Of a stretch of 64,000 nt of DNA, positions 12,502-24,206 are shown in pieces. Every line of letters starts with the position of its first letter. Position 1 is the first letter of the stretch. Position numbers and translations under genes: made by a program. Below the pieces are notes generated by a model. That model made no database searches. It saw nothing but the letters and a program-made list of their open reading frames with translations, and was not told the origin of the DNA. Source of the stretch: Cuscuta epithymum. Taxonomy: Eukaryota; Streptophyta; Magnoliopsida; Solanales; Convolvulaceae. The DNA lies in contig CAMAPF010000272.1 of assembly GCA_945859915.1 (NCBI GenBank), positions 62,001-126,000 of the forward strand. Direction: 5' to 3'.

Positions 12502-13830
12502 CAGTATATTGCATATTAATAGGTGAATAGCATCATCATATAATAACATAAAGTTGCAAATCAGACATGAAATTAATGGCATTTTCCATATTGAATATTA
12601 TTAAATTAAATTTAAAAAGAAAAAAATATGTCTTTTCTTAACACATTTCTAAAGAATGACATATTCAGAGATGAATGCGGAGAAACAATCCTAGCGACGG
12701 AATTACGCCCTAGAGAAACTTAAAAAAATGTACGAAACTTTTATATCAAAACTTTTTAAAGATTATCTATTTATTTAATTATTTATTTTGGGAAATTTTC
12801 AAAAACAAATGTAAAAGTGAAAATAATACGGAGTATCACTTTTTGTTTATTTTTTTTCAAAAATAGACTAACTAAGTTTTTCTTTCACTAATAGATTATT
12901 ACTCGAACGCTAACGCTACTCTCCTCAAATGCACGTAAGTTTTGAACCTTACCCACGTGGCCATGTTTAGAATCCACTGGATTGCCACTCTCCTCATAGC
13001 ATTTGCTCATAATTTCGTTGTTGTATAGAAAAATGTCAAAATATTAATTAAAAGTCCAAAAATCTTAACAATTATAAAAAATAAAAGTGGAAAAATACAA
13101 ATTAAATTAAAAACTAAAGAAAAACTCGAATTCGAAAATAAAAAATAAAAATTGCATCGTGAAAAATTGAAACTTTGTAAATCGAATTTTAAAACTAAAA
13201 AAAAAGTAACAAAGTTTAGATTCTTAAATATACCAATAAATCAATATATTATTGTCTTTATATATATCGAAAAACCTGTTGAAATTCATTATAATTCATA
13301 GAGATGACAATAATTAGAAATAAATAAAAGTAAGTTGACTTAAATTAAATTAAAAAATCAAGAAAAACTCAAATTCGAAAGTAAGAACTTCAAAAATGAA
13401 TAGTAAAAGAGGAAAAATTAAAAACTTGTAAATCAAAGTTTAAATTCTATAAATTAAAAAAAATAAATGAGAAAAAATTAATTATACTAATATAAAATTG
13501 AAGAAATATAAACCTAGAAAATAAAAATAAAAATTTAATTAGTTTAAAATGTGGGAAAGTTTTAAAACATGAACACAATTTTGTGAGGTACCTTTTATAA
13601 TTGTTAATATCATTTATATCAAAATATGAAATTTTGAAAATATAAAGAAATTTGAAAGTTTATTGATCATTACTTAGTTTATATTGATTACTTCCTTGAC
13701 GAAAGATATCACTAATTAAAAGACTATCATCTTAGTGATGATCTAAACAAACGCATAACTAGAAATAAGAGATGGCTTTACACATTAATAAATTAAGACA
13801 AACAAAAAAAAATTTGTTGGCCATGAACCA
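12502..13830. other. AT-rich intergenic sequence, nothing recognised
   Basis: Very AT-rich sequence with A-runs and no frame or bounded repeat that I can support. Confidence 0.5.
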
Positions 13831-14010
13831 TCAAGCAATGTCAACTTCAGCATTGCTCCCAGTAGTCTGATATAGTTTCAGCAGGTTAGGTGCTTTACTT
13901 TCAAAGCATTTGACAAACTTTAAGACAAACCTTTCTTCTGATGCAACTAACATCCTAGTAAGTAGCTTTAGGTCGTTCTTTAACAAACCCTTTCCTGCCA
14001 AAGTCCGAAA
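13831..14010 (-). pseudogene. Orphan terminal exon of an unknown host gene
   Basis: The minus strand reads 59 open codons ending in TGA (13831-13833). Composition is gene-like and clearly different from the AT-rich flanks. The peptide is helical and basic, with GKGLLKNDLKLLTRMLVASE followed by FVLKFVKCFESKAP and a short tail ending AEVDIA. Its upstream boundary at 14010 coincides exactly with a hAT-like terminus (CAGAGCCGGC). The exon has therefore either been cut off by an insertion or its original 5' part lies elsewhere. I do not recognise the family. A splice acceptor inside the hAT-like sequence (TATAG at about 14021) could add a few codons in frame. Confidence 0.45.
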
Positions 14011-14110
14011 CAGAGCCGGCTATAGGGCAAGTTAGGCTAGGCATCTGCCTAGGCCCTCACAGTTTAGGAGGGCCTTAAAAAATTATTCGCATATATTAGT
14101 ATACTAGCGT
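14011..14110. mobile_element. hAT-like terminus (one end only)
   Basis: Begins CAGAGCCGGCTATAGGGC and continues with GCTAGGCATCTGCCTAGGCC, a composition typical of plant hAT termini. The opposite end and an 8-bp target duplication were not found, so this may be a truncated copy. Confidence 0.35.
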
Positions 14111-14178
14111 TGGGTCACGCAAGGTGTGACAATTTTTGCCCAATATTATTAAAGTGATGTTGTTTTTGAAAATAATTA

Positions 14179-14368
14179 CTACCTACGTCCCACTAACATT
14201 GAGGCATTAGAAGGTAATGTGTTTATTAACAAAAATGAGCTTGTTGTTGATATTAAATTGATAAACTAAAAATGATTTAGAATCACACAATTTTATCAAC
14301 TTTGATATAAGACAATCTTAGTGGGACGAACCGCAAAAAAAAGGACAATCTTAGCGAAATAGAGGGAA
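14179..14368. mobile_element. Stowaway-like MITE, diverged
   Basis: The left end is CTACCTACGTCCCACTAAC after TA. The right end, reverse-complemented, reads TTCCCTCTATTTCGCTAAG and contains a matching AAGATTGTCC block. The repeats are imperfect and the right boundary is approximate. Confidence 0.45.
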
Positions 14369-14941
14369 TATTATATATGATTATATGGTATTGTTATGAG
14401 ATTTTCTTAAATATAGTGTATATAAGTTTCCAATATTTTTCAAAAATTGTCAGATCATACGTATGTATTTCCATACAGTCAATTATTGCTCAGATGTATG
14501 CTTATACTTTTTAATAAAACTATGTGATTCCGTGAATTGCATATATTTCCCGTTTTATATATATACTTCGTATGAAACAGGCTATATGAGTACATCAATG
14601 ACACGTACACATTTCTAAAACATTTCTACCATTATTAGAAAAATATATAAAGCAAAAAAATTGATGAAATATAAAACAATAGTTGTTAATAAATTCAAAG
14701 ATGCGAAAATGAAAAAGGGAAAGAATAAATTCTAAACTCAATTTCTAGCTAGATGGTATTGACGACAACGATGACAAGTGAAAATTCGTCAAGCCCGTAA
14801 AACTCATTGTGCCATCTTGAAAAGATTGCCCTTGTGATGCCATTTGCTAGAACGAGAATTGTTGGAACGGAAGTAAGAAAGTATTTGGAATATACAGAGT
14901 ATAACCACATCAATAAACATGAAAAATAATGTATAAATTAA

Positions 14942-15299
14942 AGGGAAAATGGAAACTAATAATCCAACCTTTTAGCAGTCTTCTTACAATAGTTCCACAT
15001 TTTCGTTATTCATGAATAATCCAACCTTTGCACCTCATCTTCATTCACGGGTCCCTGATCGGTTGATGACCTCTTATTCCAAGTTATTTTATTATCTTTG
15101 CAAATCATTATACCATAAATCTCACCTTTTACAAAGATAATATTTTACAAAGAATAACTTGAAATAGCAGGTCATTAATCGATCAGGGACCAGCGAATGA
15201 AGATGAGGTGCAAAGGTTGAATTATTCTTGAATAACGAAAATGTGAGACTATTATAAGAAGACCGCTAAAAAGTTGGATTATTAGTTTCCATTTTCCCT
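14942..15299. mobile_element. Long-arm foldback element (358 bp)
   Basis: Almost the whole element is an inverted repeat. The left arm starts AGGGAAAATGGAAACTAATA and the right arm ends with the complement. Inner arms match over CTTTGCACCTCATCTTCATT and GTCCCTGATCG. The direct repeat AAATTAA (14935-14941 and 15300-15306) may be the target duplication. There is no coding sequence. If transcribed it would form a hairpin of roughly 150-bp arms. Confidence 0.65.
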
Positions 15300-15306
15300 A
15301 AATTAA

Positions 15307-16501
15307 AACGAAGATAGCCGCAACCAACGCCCACTGTTCCAGAACCGTGAAGAAATCAAATACGTACTTTGGATGTTTCGACTGAGATAGTAGTGTTCCT
15401 GAACTTTGAGTCGATGCCGTGCGATAGAGCAGAAAGCGATTGCCTTGTTTAAAATATGGCTGAACTTGCTATTATGCGTATTGAACTCATTGCTATCCTA
15501 TTCAGTTATGCGCTCTTCTTTGGGAGTTGTGCGGCAAGTGTGATGTATGTGCCAATATTTTAGGGTATTATTTAGTGGAGTGATGGTCATATTTTAGTGG
15601 GATAATGAATGATAGGGAGTGGCGAAATTAAAATAGAGCTGATTTAATTTAATTAAGGGAGTTACATTTTTTATTTTGAAAAAGAGTTAATTTAGTTATT
15701 TATATTATTTTCATATCTTACTTCGTACGAAGTACACGGTGAAAAAAATCATGCTCGCACGAAGTACATAAGATTTCAAATTTAACATTAATTCTTCAAT
15801 TTAATTTATTTACGGATAGTATAACATGATGCAAATTTACTACAGTTTTTTTACTTATTGTTGAATGACTTTACTTCTATATCAGGAAAATTTTAGATTA
15901 TTCTAAACTTTTCGTCTAACAAATCCCCGCATTCGCTATATATGTACGCGTGAAGTGGTCATTTGGGGTTTTCACTTGCTATTCTAAGTGAGAAAGTTGG
16001 TGACAAAGAGTTTCAATTTAGTCACTCTGATATAAGTGACAAAGATGGTGACTATAATCACCAAAACATTAAGTGCCTAATTTAAGTGCCTAATTGAATG
16101 TTTTTTGTAGTGAAAATATCAAATAGAAGCAACATTATTGGACTCTGTCATGGTATTTAGGCTCATTTAGTAACACTGAAATTGATTGAATTAGTTGAAC
16201 CTAATGAAATTAATGAAATTTTGGATGTAGTGACTTAATATGTTGAATTATGAAATATTATACTTAAAATATATTTTATAAATAAGATTAAGAAAAAATT
16301 AATGAAATTACTAAAATGATCATCTACATTAACTTCAATAAAAAGAGTATCTCCAACCGTACTTATTTTACTTATGACACAACTCAACGCGCGGAGTCAA
16401 AACTACATATTGTTAAAAAGTTGAATGATAAGGCTCATGAGATTGAATATAAGGGTTATCAAATGGATTCTTAATTGCCAATTAGCCGCCCATATCACAT
16501 A
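15307..16501. other. No gene seen; CACTA-like end at 16112
   Basis: AT-rich sequence. At 16101-16112 the phrase TTTTTTGTAGTG matches a CACTA right terminus and is preceded by repeats of AAGTGCCTAATT and GTGAC words. A matching left end was not found. Confidence 0.3.
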
Positions 16502-16763
16502 CTACCTCAGTCCGAAATTAATTTGCAAATTTGACTTTTCTTGGTAAAACAGTTTCATTTTATTTGCTTGATTAGGATGTCAATTTTTAATTATATTTGA
16601 ATTGAATTTGGAGTTTGCAACTTTGAAGAGATTTTAATGTAGTTTCTGAATATTTAAATTTTAATTATCAAAAATTGAGTTAATTATCGATTGGGAGGAT
16701 TGACTTTTATTATTAGTTGACAAAAAAATGTTGACTTTGCAAAACAATTTGGGACGGGAAGAG
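16502..16763. mobile_element. Stowaway-like MITE (262 bp)
   Basis: Bounded by TA on both sides (16500-16501 and 16764-16765). The left end CTACCTCAGTCCGAAATTA pairs with the right end AATTTGGGACGGGAAGAG. Inner arms match over GCAAATTTGAC and TTGACTTTGC. No coding capacity. Confidence 0.6.
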
Positions 16764-17213
16764 TAACATATTTTTTTGTTGGATTTTGCAATTTACATTT
16801 ATTGTGGTCTTACATTTCTAACTTTTAATGTTTAGTATCCACGAAAAACCACATTATTTCTTTCATATAAAAGTGAAGTTATATACTTGCAAGTCTGTTA
16901 AGATCCGGGGTTCCATCCTAAAAGGTCAACCTGTTAAGAGGAATAGCTCGGAGCTTAATATAGCACTCTAGTGCTTCTCAATTTTCCGGTGTGGGACATT
17001 TAACAAAGTCCCCTAATGTTTCACCAAAATTGAATTAATAAAGTAAAAAATGTATGGATAAAGATAAATTTATGCAGAATAAGGGAACTTTTTTTTAAAA
17101 ACGTGCTTACTCATTTGCCTAATTTAAGTGCCTATATAAAACTGAAATAAAAAAATCAAAATTGAAAACTGAAAAGTTTACAAATGAAAAGGATAAAATA
17201 AGAGGGACATAAA

Positions 17214-18160
17214 CAGGGACGGATCCAGGATTTTGGGTCAAGGGGGGCGAAATTTTTCGTTAGTGTAGGGGGTGAATTTTTTTTTCGTTAGTGTAGTGGG
17301 ACGAAATTTTTTCCCCTAGTGTAGCGGGTCAAAATTTTTTCACTCCTGTAGGGCTATGCGGCTATTTTTATTAAAAAAATGACATTAATACATATATATC
17401 CCCCAACGACATATAAATCTATTACATTCTAAATTTAGACAATGACAAAGACATCAACCAATACATTTTTAATAACTTCTATATTGTTTAATCTTATGAA
17501 TCGGTTATTGAATTGTAATTTTTGTCCATCAAGGAGGGTGTTCGTGAGTCATGACTCATGAGAAGTTTTCTTAATATTACAATAGTAGTATGTATGAGAT
17601 TATTATTTTTAGGATAATATGCACCACATACACACACTATATGGTGCATATTATATTTTAATATATGTATTAATGCTATAATAATTTAAATTTTATTATC
17701 TATGCAATAAATTATTTTTAGAAAGCAAGAAGTAAATGAATTATGTAATTTAATGTCAATAAATATTTATATTTTGGATTCATTTCACGTGATCTAAAAA
17801 CTGTGTAATTAGTGTGTTTGGTATTTAATATTGTTTGATATATATTTTACAAAATTGAGTACTTGTTATTTTATAAAGATAATTACACATTACAAAACTA
17901 GGAATTGTTATATAATAAGTATCCTAAATCTTAAACAACGAGTTATGTAAATTATATTAGATGTTCTTTCTTTTAAATATCCAATTAAGTATTACATTAT
18001 GTAAGACTATATATTAATTTTGAAAATTAAAAGCTAAGGGGGGCGAATCTAATTAAATTATGAAAATTTTATGAAAATATTATATATATGGTAGAAATTT
18101 TTCAAAGTCCAAGGGGGGCGGTCGCCCCCCGCCCCCCCCCCCCCCCTAAATCCATCCCTG
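17214..18160. mobile_element. Non-autonomous hAT element (947 bp)
   Basis: The ends are CAGGGACGGATCCAGGATTT on the left and AAATCCATCCCTG on the right. The perfect 8-bp target duplication GACATAAA lies at 17206-17213 and 18161-18168. G-rich runs with GGGGCGAAATTTTT words cluster in the left subterminal region. The right end has a long C-run (18121-18147). No transposase frame is present, so mobilisation would need a related autonomous hAT. Confidence 0.8.
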
Positions 18161-18264
18161 GACATAAATGATATGTGGATAATTACCACAAAAAAATTAG
18201 AATGACTACAACATTTCATAAATTAACTCTTCTTTTTTGGAAAAACATTTTATCATCTTTAATA

Positions 18265-18488
18265 CTACCTACGTCCATGAATTAACTTTCAAATAAAGTT
18301 TTGCATTGAAATTAAGAAAGTGAGAATCGTGTGATGGAGAGTTGCGTAGAGGAAAAAAGTAGAAATGTGTAAGAATGTGTAAGAAATGTTATGAACAACA
18401 AATCTTTGCTATAAAATTAAAGGAAAGAAGAGATTATTTTGGACGGATGAAAAAAGAAAATTGAAATATAATTTAGGGACAAAGAGAG
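18265..18488. mobile_element. Stowaway-like MITE, diverged
   Basis: TA flanks at 18263-18264 and 18489-18490. The left end CTACCTACGTCCATGAATTA pairs imperfectly with the right end TAATTTAGGGACAAAGAGAG. Confidence 0.5.
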
Positions 18489-18848
18489 TAGATGATATTG
18501 GTATGTAATGTATTTTATAAGAGGAAAAGTCTAACTCAACTGATCGTCAACTCACTCTTTCACATGAGAGTTTGAGTCGTATAGAGCAATTACTTTTTAA
18601 ATTTATTAGGTTGATAGCTTAACGAGTCGGGTGCAATTGCTATCCATATTCATTTGAAAATTTTATTATTGATATCATATAAAAATGAAAATGTGGACGC
18701 TAGCAATATTTACCACAAGATCCACACAAATGTCTTACAATTCCTAAACAATTAAGGGAATTTAATAAAATATTAGCATTGGTCAAAAAAATATTAGTAG
18801 AAGTAACCGGTTAACCTATGGTGCACCTCGTTTATTGCTAAATTCTTC

Positions 18849-19378
18849 TGTGAGTAGGTATTGGTCCACCTCACTGGATCCTTGGCCCATCCCATTTAAT
18901 AGCCTTGTCTGCTATTAATTAGCCTGGCCCTCGTTGGGCTGTCCACCTGACTCAGCCCATACGCCCCCTTTTGTCTTTGCCCAAGCCCGTGACTCCTGTG
19001 GCCCTTCTCTTATATTGTCTGGTTCCTTCTGGAACCACCTATTTGATCGCCCCTTCCTTCTCTCTATCCGATGAGAAGTCTTTCCGGTTACCCCAGTCCT
19101 AGAGTGAGAGAGTGCCGGTATCATCTAGGGTTTGAGCTCCGGCTACCCTCCTGTGATACCTTGGGGATCCTTCTGTGGGCTTCACTCTGTGCTGGTAGTT
19201 TGGGGGGTTCCTCTCCGGTGGGGTTTTTCTGGGCAGTCCGGTCTGGGGGGTTGGGCACTAAACTGAGCGTTCGAGACTTGATGCCCTCTGGTTTCCCTTG
19301 TTGACTCCTTGGTGGTGAATGGTGAGCTAGCCCTTGGGCTATGGTGATTGAGGTCTGAGCCGGTCCAGAAACTCTACA
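18849..19378 (+). repeat. 5' LTR of the copia element
   Basis: Starts TGTGAGTAGG and ends AACTCTACA. It has the same length and, by eye, the same sequence as the 3' LTR at 24207-24736. A TATA-like TTATATTG near 19009 is a candidate core promoter. Confidence 0.93.
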
Positions 19379-19379
19379 G

Positions 19380-19391
19380 TGGTATCAGAGC
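19380..19391 (+). other. Primer-binding site for initiator tRNA-Met
   Basis: TGGTATCAGAGC lies one nucleotide after the 5' LTR. This is the standard plant copia site complementary to the 3' end of tRNA-iMet, where minus-strand DNA synthesis starts. Confidence 0.92.
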
Positions 19392-20026
19392 TGGAAGCTG
19401 CCTCTTCTCGCCGACGCCGGAGACTCGCCGGAAGTACTTCCCCAAACTGGTAACGCCTAGGCTCCTCCTCGGATTGGTAAGTCGGGTTGTCTGATCTAGA
19501 CTCCCGCTCAGGTATATCAGCTTAAACCCTATCTTGGGTTGCCGGAGTGCCACTGGCTTCTGTGATGCATGGGTAGTTCTGAAACCCTAGCTTGAAGAAC
19601 TGCCGGTTAGAAACCCTAGATTTTATTGCATGTGCAGGATCTGTCTAGACAGACCTGCAGAAACCGTAGGGCTGTTAACTTTGTGCATGGGTGGTGCTAA
19701 TCTGTGTCGAACTTAGCCCACCATCATCTGTGTGATTATCTGTTCACCTTTGTGATTATTGCTTGTATTCTGGCCCGTTGTTGTTTGTGACTTTATTCTG
19801 TTTCCTGTATACTCTTTTACTTGTGTTGTTAGTTTGTGATCCATTGTAATACTTTGGCTGTAAAACCCTAGTTGGCTAAGGCACTTGAGGTTAGGGCTAG
19901 GGGATTCCCTGCCAGCCACCTCAGTGGCCCCGGATCTGCGTGGTCCCTTAGTCCGCAGCCTAACCTTCTAGGGCTAAGCCCCTGCATTACACTTGGCTCA
20001 TTAACTGTGTTTGGTTGTTGTTTACC

Positions 20027-23000
20027 ATGACTTCTAATATGTATGGTATGCTTCCCTTTAATGGTAAATCAGACTTTGATATCTGGAAACAAAAGATAAA
20101 GTGTGTCCTCATTCAACAAAAAGTGTATAGGGCTGTCACTGGTCAGTTCTTAGAGTCTGAGGATAAGTCTAAGCAAACCGAGATGAATGAAACAGCCTGT
20201 TCCACAATATATTTGAACTTGTCTGACTCTGTCCTTAGGAAAGTTGGAATCCTTGAGTCTGCCAAAGCCTTATGGGATAAACTTGAGTCCACTTATACTG
20301 ACACCTCCCTTCCTGGTAAACTGTTTTTATTGGAAAAATTTTTTAGGTTCAGACTTGACCTAACTAAAGACATTGAGGAAAACCTAGATGTTTTTCAAAA
20401 ATTGATCCAAAACATAAAACAAGCTGGGGATAAACATATTGATGATTATACCCCTATTGTCCTTCTTAATGCTATTCCTGATTCCTATAATGATGTTAAG
20501 TCAGCCATTAAATATGGGAGGGATGATATAACCCTTGATATTGTAATTAATGGCCTAAAAAGCAAAGAGCTTGACTTAAGACACTCTAGGGGTCACAATA
20601 ATCACTCTAAGGACTCTGGTGAAGCCTTTTTTGTTAGGGGCAGATCCAAGAGTAGGTCTAGGTACCCTAGGAAGGATAACCAAGATAAAAACAGTAGACA
20701 ACCTAGTAAGAAAAGGTATAAGTCAAAGAAAAGAGTGTGTTATAACTGTGGGAACCCAGGTCACTTCATAAAAGATTGTACCCAACCCAAAAGAAATGAA
20801 CAGGCCAACTCAGTGACCAATAAAGATGTTAGTGAAGAAGTGTTTATGGTTTGTGATCAGGTTAACTCTGTCCTAAGCAATCTAACTGAGTCTGAATGGT
20901 TGATGGATTCAGGTTGTACCTACCACATGACACCTTTTAAAAACTTGTTTACTTCTTATAGTACTTGTGATTCGGGTTATGTGTCCCTAGCTGATAGTAA
21001 AAAGTGTAAGGTTCATGGTATGGGTGACATAAGTCTCAAATTTGAAAATGGAACTGCTTTCAAGTTAAAAAATGTTAGACATGTCCCTGATCTTAGGCAT
21101 AATTTGCTTTCGGTTTCTGCTTTTGAAGAATGTGGCCTTGAGGGTAAATGGGGGAGAGGGTGCATGAAAATCTTGAAAAACTCTCTTGTTTTATTCAAAG
21201 CTGTGAAACAAAATAACTTGTATGTTGTTCATGCTAAACCATTTTTTGAAAATGCTAATGTTGTACTCACTGACAAGTCTGTGCTTTGGCACCAAAGACT
21301 TGGTCATATGAGTAACAAAGGTTTGAACATTCTACAAAAATCTGGGTGTTTTGGAACTGACTTAGTGTCACCTATACCATTCTGTGAGGGTTGTATCTTA
21401 GGTAAACAACATAGGGTTCAGTTTCCTGTCTCTAGTTATTCTAATGAGCCCAAGTCTAAATCTGTTCTTGACTACATACATGCAGATGTGTGGGGCCCTT
21501 CCAGTGTCCCTACCCATGGGGGTAGGAGGTACTTTCTGTCCATAATTGATGACTTTTCTAGGAAAGTCTGGGTCTGTTTGTTAGAACATAAGTCTGATGT
21601 TTATGGTAGGTTTAAAGACTGGAAAATTATGGTAGAAAACCAAACTGGATGTAGGGTTAAAACCCTTAGAACTGACAATGGATTAGAATTCTGCAATAGG
21701 GACATGGATAGGCTGTGTACTGAGAGTGGGATTAGGAGACACAAAACTGTGCCCTATACTCCCCAACAAAATGGTTTGGCTGAGAGAATGAATAGGACCC
21801 TTCTTGACAAGGTTAGGAGTATGTTAGCAACCTCTGGGCTCCCTAAGAAGTTTTGGGGAGAGGCTGTGAACACTGCTGCCTACCTGATAAACAGATCCCC
21901 TTCAGTGCCTTTAGAGGGGAAGTGTCCTGAGTCTGTCTTCTCTAAGAAACCCCTTGACCTATCAAACCTAAAAGTGTTTGGGTGTGCTGCCTATGTGCAC
22001 CAACAAATTGACAAGCTAGACCCCAGGTCTAAGAAGTGCATTTTCTTAGGTTACCCTGAAGGTGTAAAAGGTTATAGAGTCTGGGATAGGAATCAGATTG
22101 GTTTTAAAGTCATAATTAGCAGAAATGTTGTGTTCAATGAATCTGACTTTCCTTGCTTACTGAACAATGTAACTGACCCTGAACTTAACTCTGATAGCAC
22201 CACTCCTAGTGAGGTGGAGCCTATCCAGACTGCTACTGCACCCCTTTGCAATGAATTTGAATCTGTTGATGCTTCTGACTTGACCAACACTTTGCATAAA
22301 ACCTCCTCTACCTCCATTGAGGTGGAGCAGTCCACTGAAACTGGTAATAGTAATGAAGGTTTGCATGATGTGCTTGTTCAATCTGATAATGATGAACGTG
22401 GTGAAACCCATGTTGAGAATGACAACCTAGCTGATTATCAGTTAGCCAGAGATAGGACTAGAAGGAACATTAGGAAAATATCTGATAGTATGACTGAATA
22501 TGCCTTTCATCTGCATGATACTTCCTTGTTTGCATTCTCTGTTTTTGAAACCCTTGATTTGAATGAACCTAGAACCTACCAGGAAGCCCTTGCCTCTAGA
22601 GAATCTAAAAACTGGCTTAGTGCTATGCAAAGTGAAATAGATTCCCTTAAGTTGAACAAAACTTGGACCCTAGTTCCTAGAACCCCAAATTGTTCTGTTG
22701 TTGAGTGTAAATGGCTTTTCAAAGTTAAAGAAGAACCTAACAACATTAGGTTTAAGGCTAGGTTAGTGGCCAAAGGTTTCACTCAAAAGGAAGGGATAGA
22801 CTATGCTGAAATTTTTGCTCCAGTAGTAAAATTCACCACAATTAGGATGATGCTTGCCCTAGTTGCCCATAATGACTGGGAGATGAAGCAGATGGATGTT
22901 ACCACTGCTTTTCTGCATGGTGACCTAGATAAACAGATATACATGACCCAGCCTGAGGGTTTCAGAGACCCTAAGAACCCTAGCCATGTCTGTTTGCTTA

Positions 23001-24121
23001 AAAAGGCCCTCTATGGCCTGAAACAGTCTCCCAGACAATGGAATATAAAGTTTGATCAGTGTATGTCTTCCCTAAGTTTCAAAAGGTCTGATTCTGACCC
23101 TTGCTTGTATTTTAAGAACACTGATTCTGTACCTGTTTTCTTGTTGTTATATGTTGATGACATGTTGCTTATCAGTCCTTCTGTGAGTGTTATTAAGTTT
23201 GTTCAAAATTGCCTTAGTAAAAACTTTGCCATGAAAGACTTGGGAGATGCTAAAAGGATCTTAGGGATCAACATTGTTAGGGATAGAAGTAGCTGTACTC
23301 TCACCCTAAATCAAACCTCCTGTTTAGGAAAAGTCTTGAAAAAGTTTAACCTGGATTCTGCCAAACCTGTAGATGTTCCTTTAGCATCTCATTTTGTTTT
23401 AAGTAAGGATCAGTCTCCTAAGACTGGCCCTGAAATTGATAGGATGAAATCTGTTCCCTATTCCAATGCTATAGGGTCGGTCATGTATCTCATGGTAAGC
23501 ACTAGGCCTGACATTGCCTATGCTGTCAGTTGCTTAAGTAGATATATGGCCAACCCTGGAATGCCACATTGGACTGCTCTGAAATGGTTGCTTAGGTACC
23601 TTAAGGGTACTTCCACCCATGGCCTTGTGTTTTCTAAGACTCCTTCTGAAATCCTTCTTACTGGTTATGTGGACTCCAATTATGCTAATGACAGGGACAA
23701 TAGAAAGTCTACTACTTCCTATATCTTTACTCTTTGTGGATCCTGCATAAGTTGGAAATCCCAACTGCAACCTATTGTTGCACTGTCCACCACTGAATCT
23801 GAATACGTGGCAGCAACTGAAGCCTTTAAAGAGGCCATTTGGCTGAAACGTTTGCTAACTGAAATTGGTTTTCTTAAGCAGGGCGTGACAGTATACTCAG
23901 ACAGCCAGTCTGCCATCCAGTTGTGCAAAAATCCAGTTTTCCATGACAGGACAAAACACATAGATGTCAGATTTCACTTTATAAGGAACATTGTTGATGC
24001 AGGTGATATCAAACTATGCAAGATTGCATCTGAACTCAATCCAGCTGATATGGGGACTAAATGTCTCAATTTTGAAAAACTTTTATCCTGTAAACGAACT
24101 CTTAATTTAGACTGTGGCTAG
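20027..24121 (+). CDS. Copia gag-pol polyprotein
   Basis: A single frame that, read from an upstream ATG at 20015, gives 1,368 residues. The ATG at 20027 (MTSNMYG) is the more typical gag start. In order: gag (about 1-230), a zinc knuckle CYNCGNPGHFIKDC (about 245), aspartic protease with WLMDSGCTYHMT (about 297), the integrase HHCC region (LWHQRLGHMS ... CEGCILGKQH), the integrase core with HADVWG, RTDNG and LAERMNR supplying the D, D, E residues, reverse transcriptase (KARLVAKGFTQKEGIDY; active site LLYVDDML near 1050) and RNase H (GYVDSNYANDRD ... STTESEY ... SDSQSAIQL). No stops or frameshifts occur. The gag and RT motifs suggest a Tork/Tnt1-like lineage, but I cannot confirm it without a tree. 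Confidence 0.95.
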   Translation: MTSNMYGMLPFNGKSDFDIWKQKIKCVLIQQKVYRAVTGQFLESEDKSKQTEMNETACSTIYLNLSDSVLRKVGILESAKALWDKLESTYTDTSLPGKLFLLEKFFRFRLDLTKDIEENLDVFQKLIQNIKQAGDKHIDDYTPIVLLNAIPDSYNDVKSAIKYGRDDITLDIVINGLKSKELDLRHSRGHNNHSKDSGEAFFVRGRSKSRSRYPRKDNQDKNSRQPSKKRYKSKKRVCYNCGNPGHFIKDCTQPKRNEQANSVTNKDVSEEVFMVCDQVNSVLSNLTESEWLMDSGCTYHMTPFKNLFTSYSTCDSGYVSLADSKKCKVHGMGDISLKFENGTAFKLKNVRHVPDLRHNLLSVSAFEECGLEGKWGRGCMKILKNSLVLFKAVKQNNLYVVHAKPFFENANVVLTDKSVLWHQRLGHMSNKGLNILQKSGCFGTDLVSPIPFCEGCILGKQHRVQFPVSSYSNEPKSKSVLDYIHADVWGPSSVPTHGGRRYFLSIIDDFSRKVWVCLLEHKSDVYGRFKDWKIMVENQTGCRVKTLRTDNGLEFCNRDMDRLCTESGIRRHKTVPYTPQQNGLAERMNRTLLDKVRSMLATSGLPKKFWGEAVNTAAYLINRSPSVPLEGKCPESVFSKKPLDLSNLKVFGCAAYVHQQIDKLDPRSKKCIFLGYPEGVKGYRVWDRNQIGFKVIISRNVVFNESDFPCLLNNVTDPELNSDSTTPSEVEPIQTATAPLCNEFESVDASDLTNTLHKTSSTSIEVEQSTETGNSNEGLHDVLVQSDNDERGETHVENDNLADYQLARDRTRRNIRKISDSMTEYAFHLHDTSLFAFSVFETLDLNEPRTYQEALASRESKNWLSAMQSEIDSLKLNKTWTLVPRTPNCSVVECKWLFKVKEEPNNIRFKARLVAKGFTQKEGIDYAEIFAPVVKFTTIRMMLALVAHNDWEMKQMDVTTAFLHGDLDKQIYMTQPEGFRDPKNPSHVCLLKKALYGLKQSPRQWNIKFDQCMSSLSFKRSDSDPCLYFKNTDSVPVFLLLYVDDMLLISPSVSVIKFVQNCLSKNFAMKDLGDAKRILGINIVRDRSSCTLTLNQTSCLGKVLKKFNLDSAKPVDVPLASHFVLSKDQSPKTGPEIDRMKSVPYSNAIGSVMYLMVSTRPDIAYAVSCLSRYMANPGMPHWTALKWLLRYLKGTSTHGLVFSKTPSEILLTGYVDSNYANDRDNRKSTTSYIFTLCGSCISWKSQLQPIVALSTTESEYVAATEAFKEAIWLKRLLTEIGFLKQGVTVYSDSQSAIQLCKNPVFHDRTKHIDVRFHFIRNIVDAGDIKLCKIASELNPADMGTKCLNFEKLLSCKRTLNLDCG

Positions 24122-24195
24122 ATAAGAACAGGTACAAAACCGGCGATGATGATACTCCCATTCACGTTGTGCTCTACACCACCAGGGGGACCAAT

Positions 24196-24206
24196 AAGGT
24201 GGAGAT
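24196..24206 (+). other. Polypurine tract
   Basis: AAGGTGGAGAT lies immediately before the 3' LTR, the expected site for plus-strand priming. The GGTGGAGATTGT context is typical of plant copia elements. Confidence 0.8.

Noticed and set aside
16101..16112. CACTA-like right end TTTTTTGTAGTG with GTGAC and AAGTGCC words to its left.
   Set aside because: No left terminus starting CACTACAAAA and no 3-bp duplication could be found, so it is not listed as a bounded element.
18915..19304. Frames of 69 and 77 codons repeated exactly at 24273-24662.
   Set aside because: They lie in the LTRs and recur only because the LTRs are identical.
22093..22782. Several minus-strand frames of 60-84 codons.
   Set aside because: They lie antisense within the copia gag-pol frame and have no independent support.
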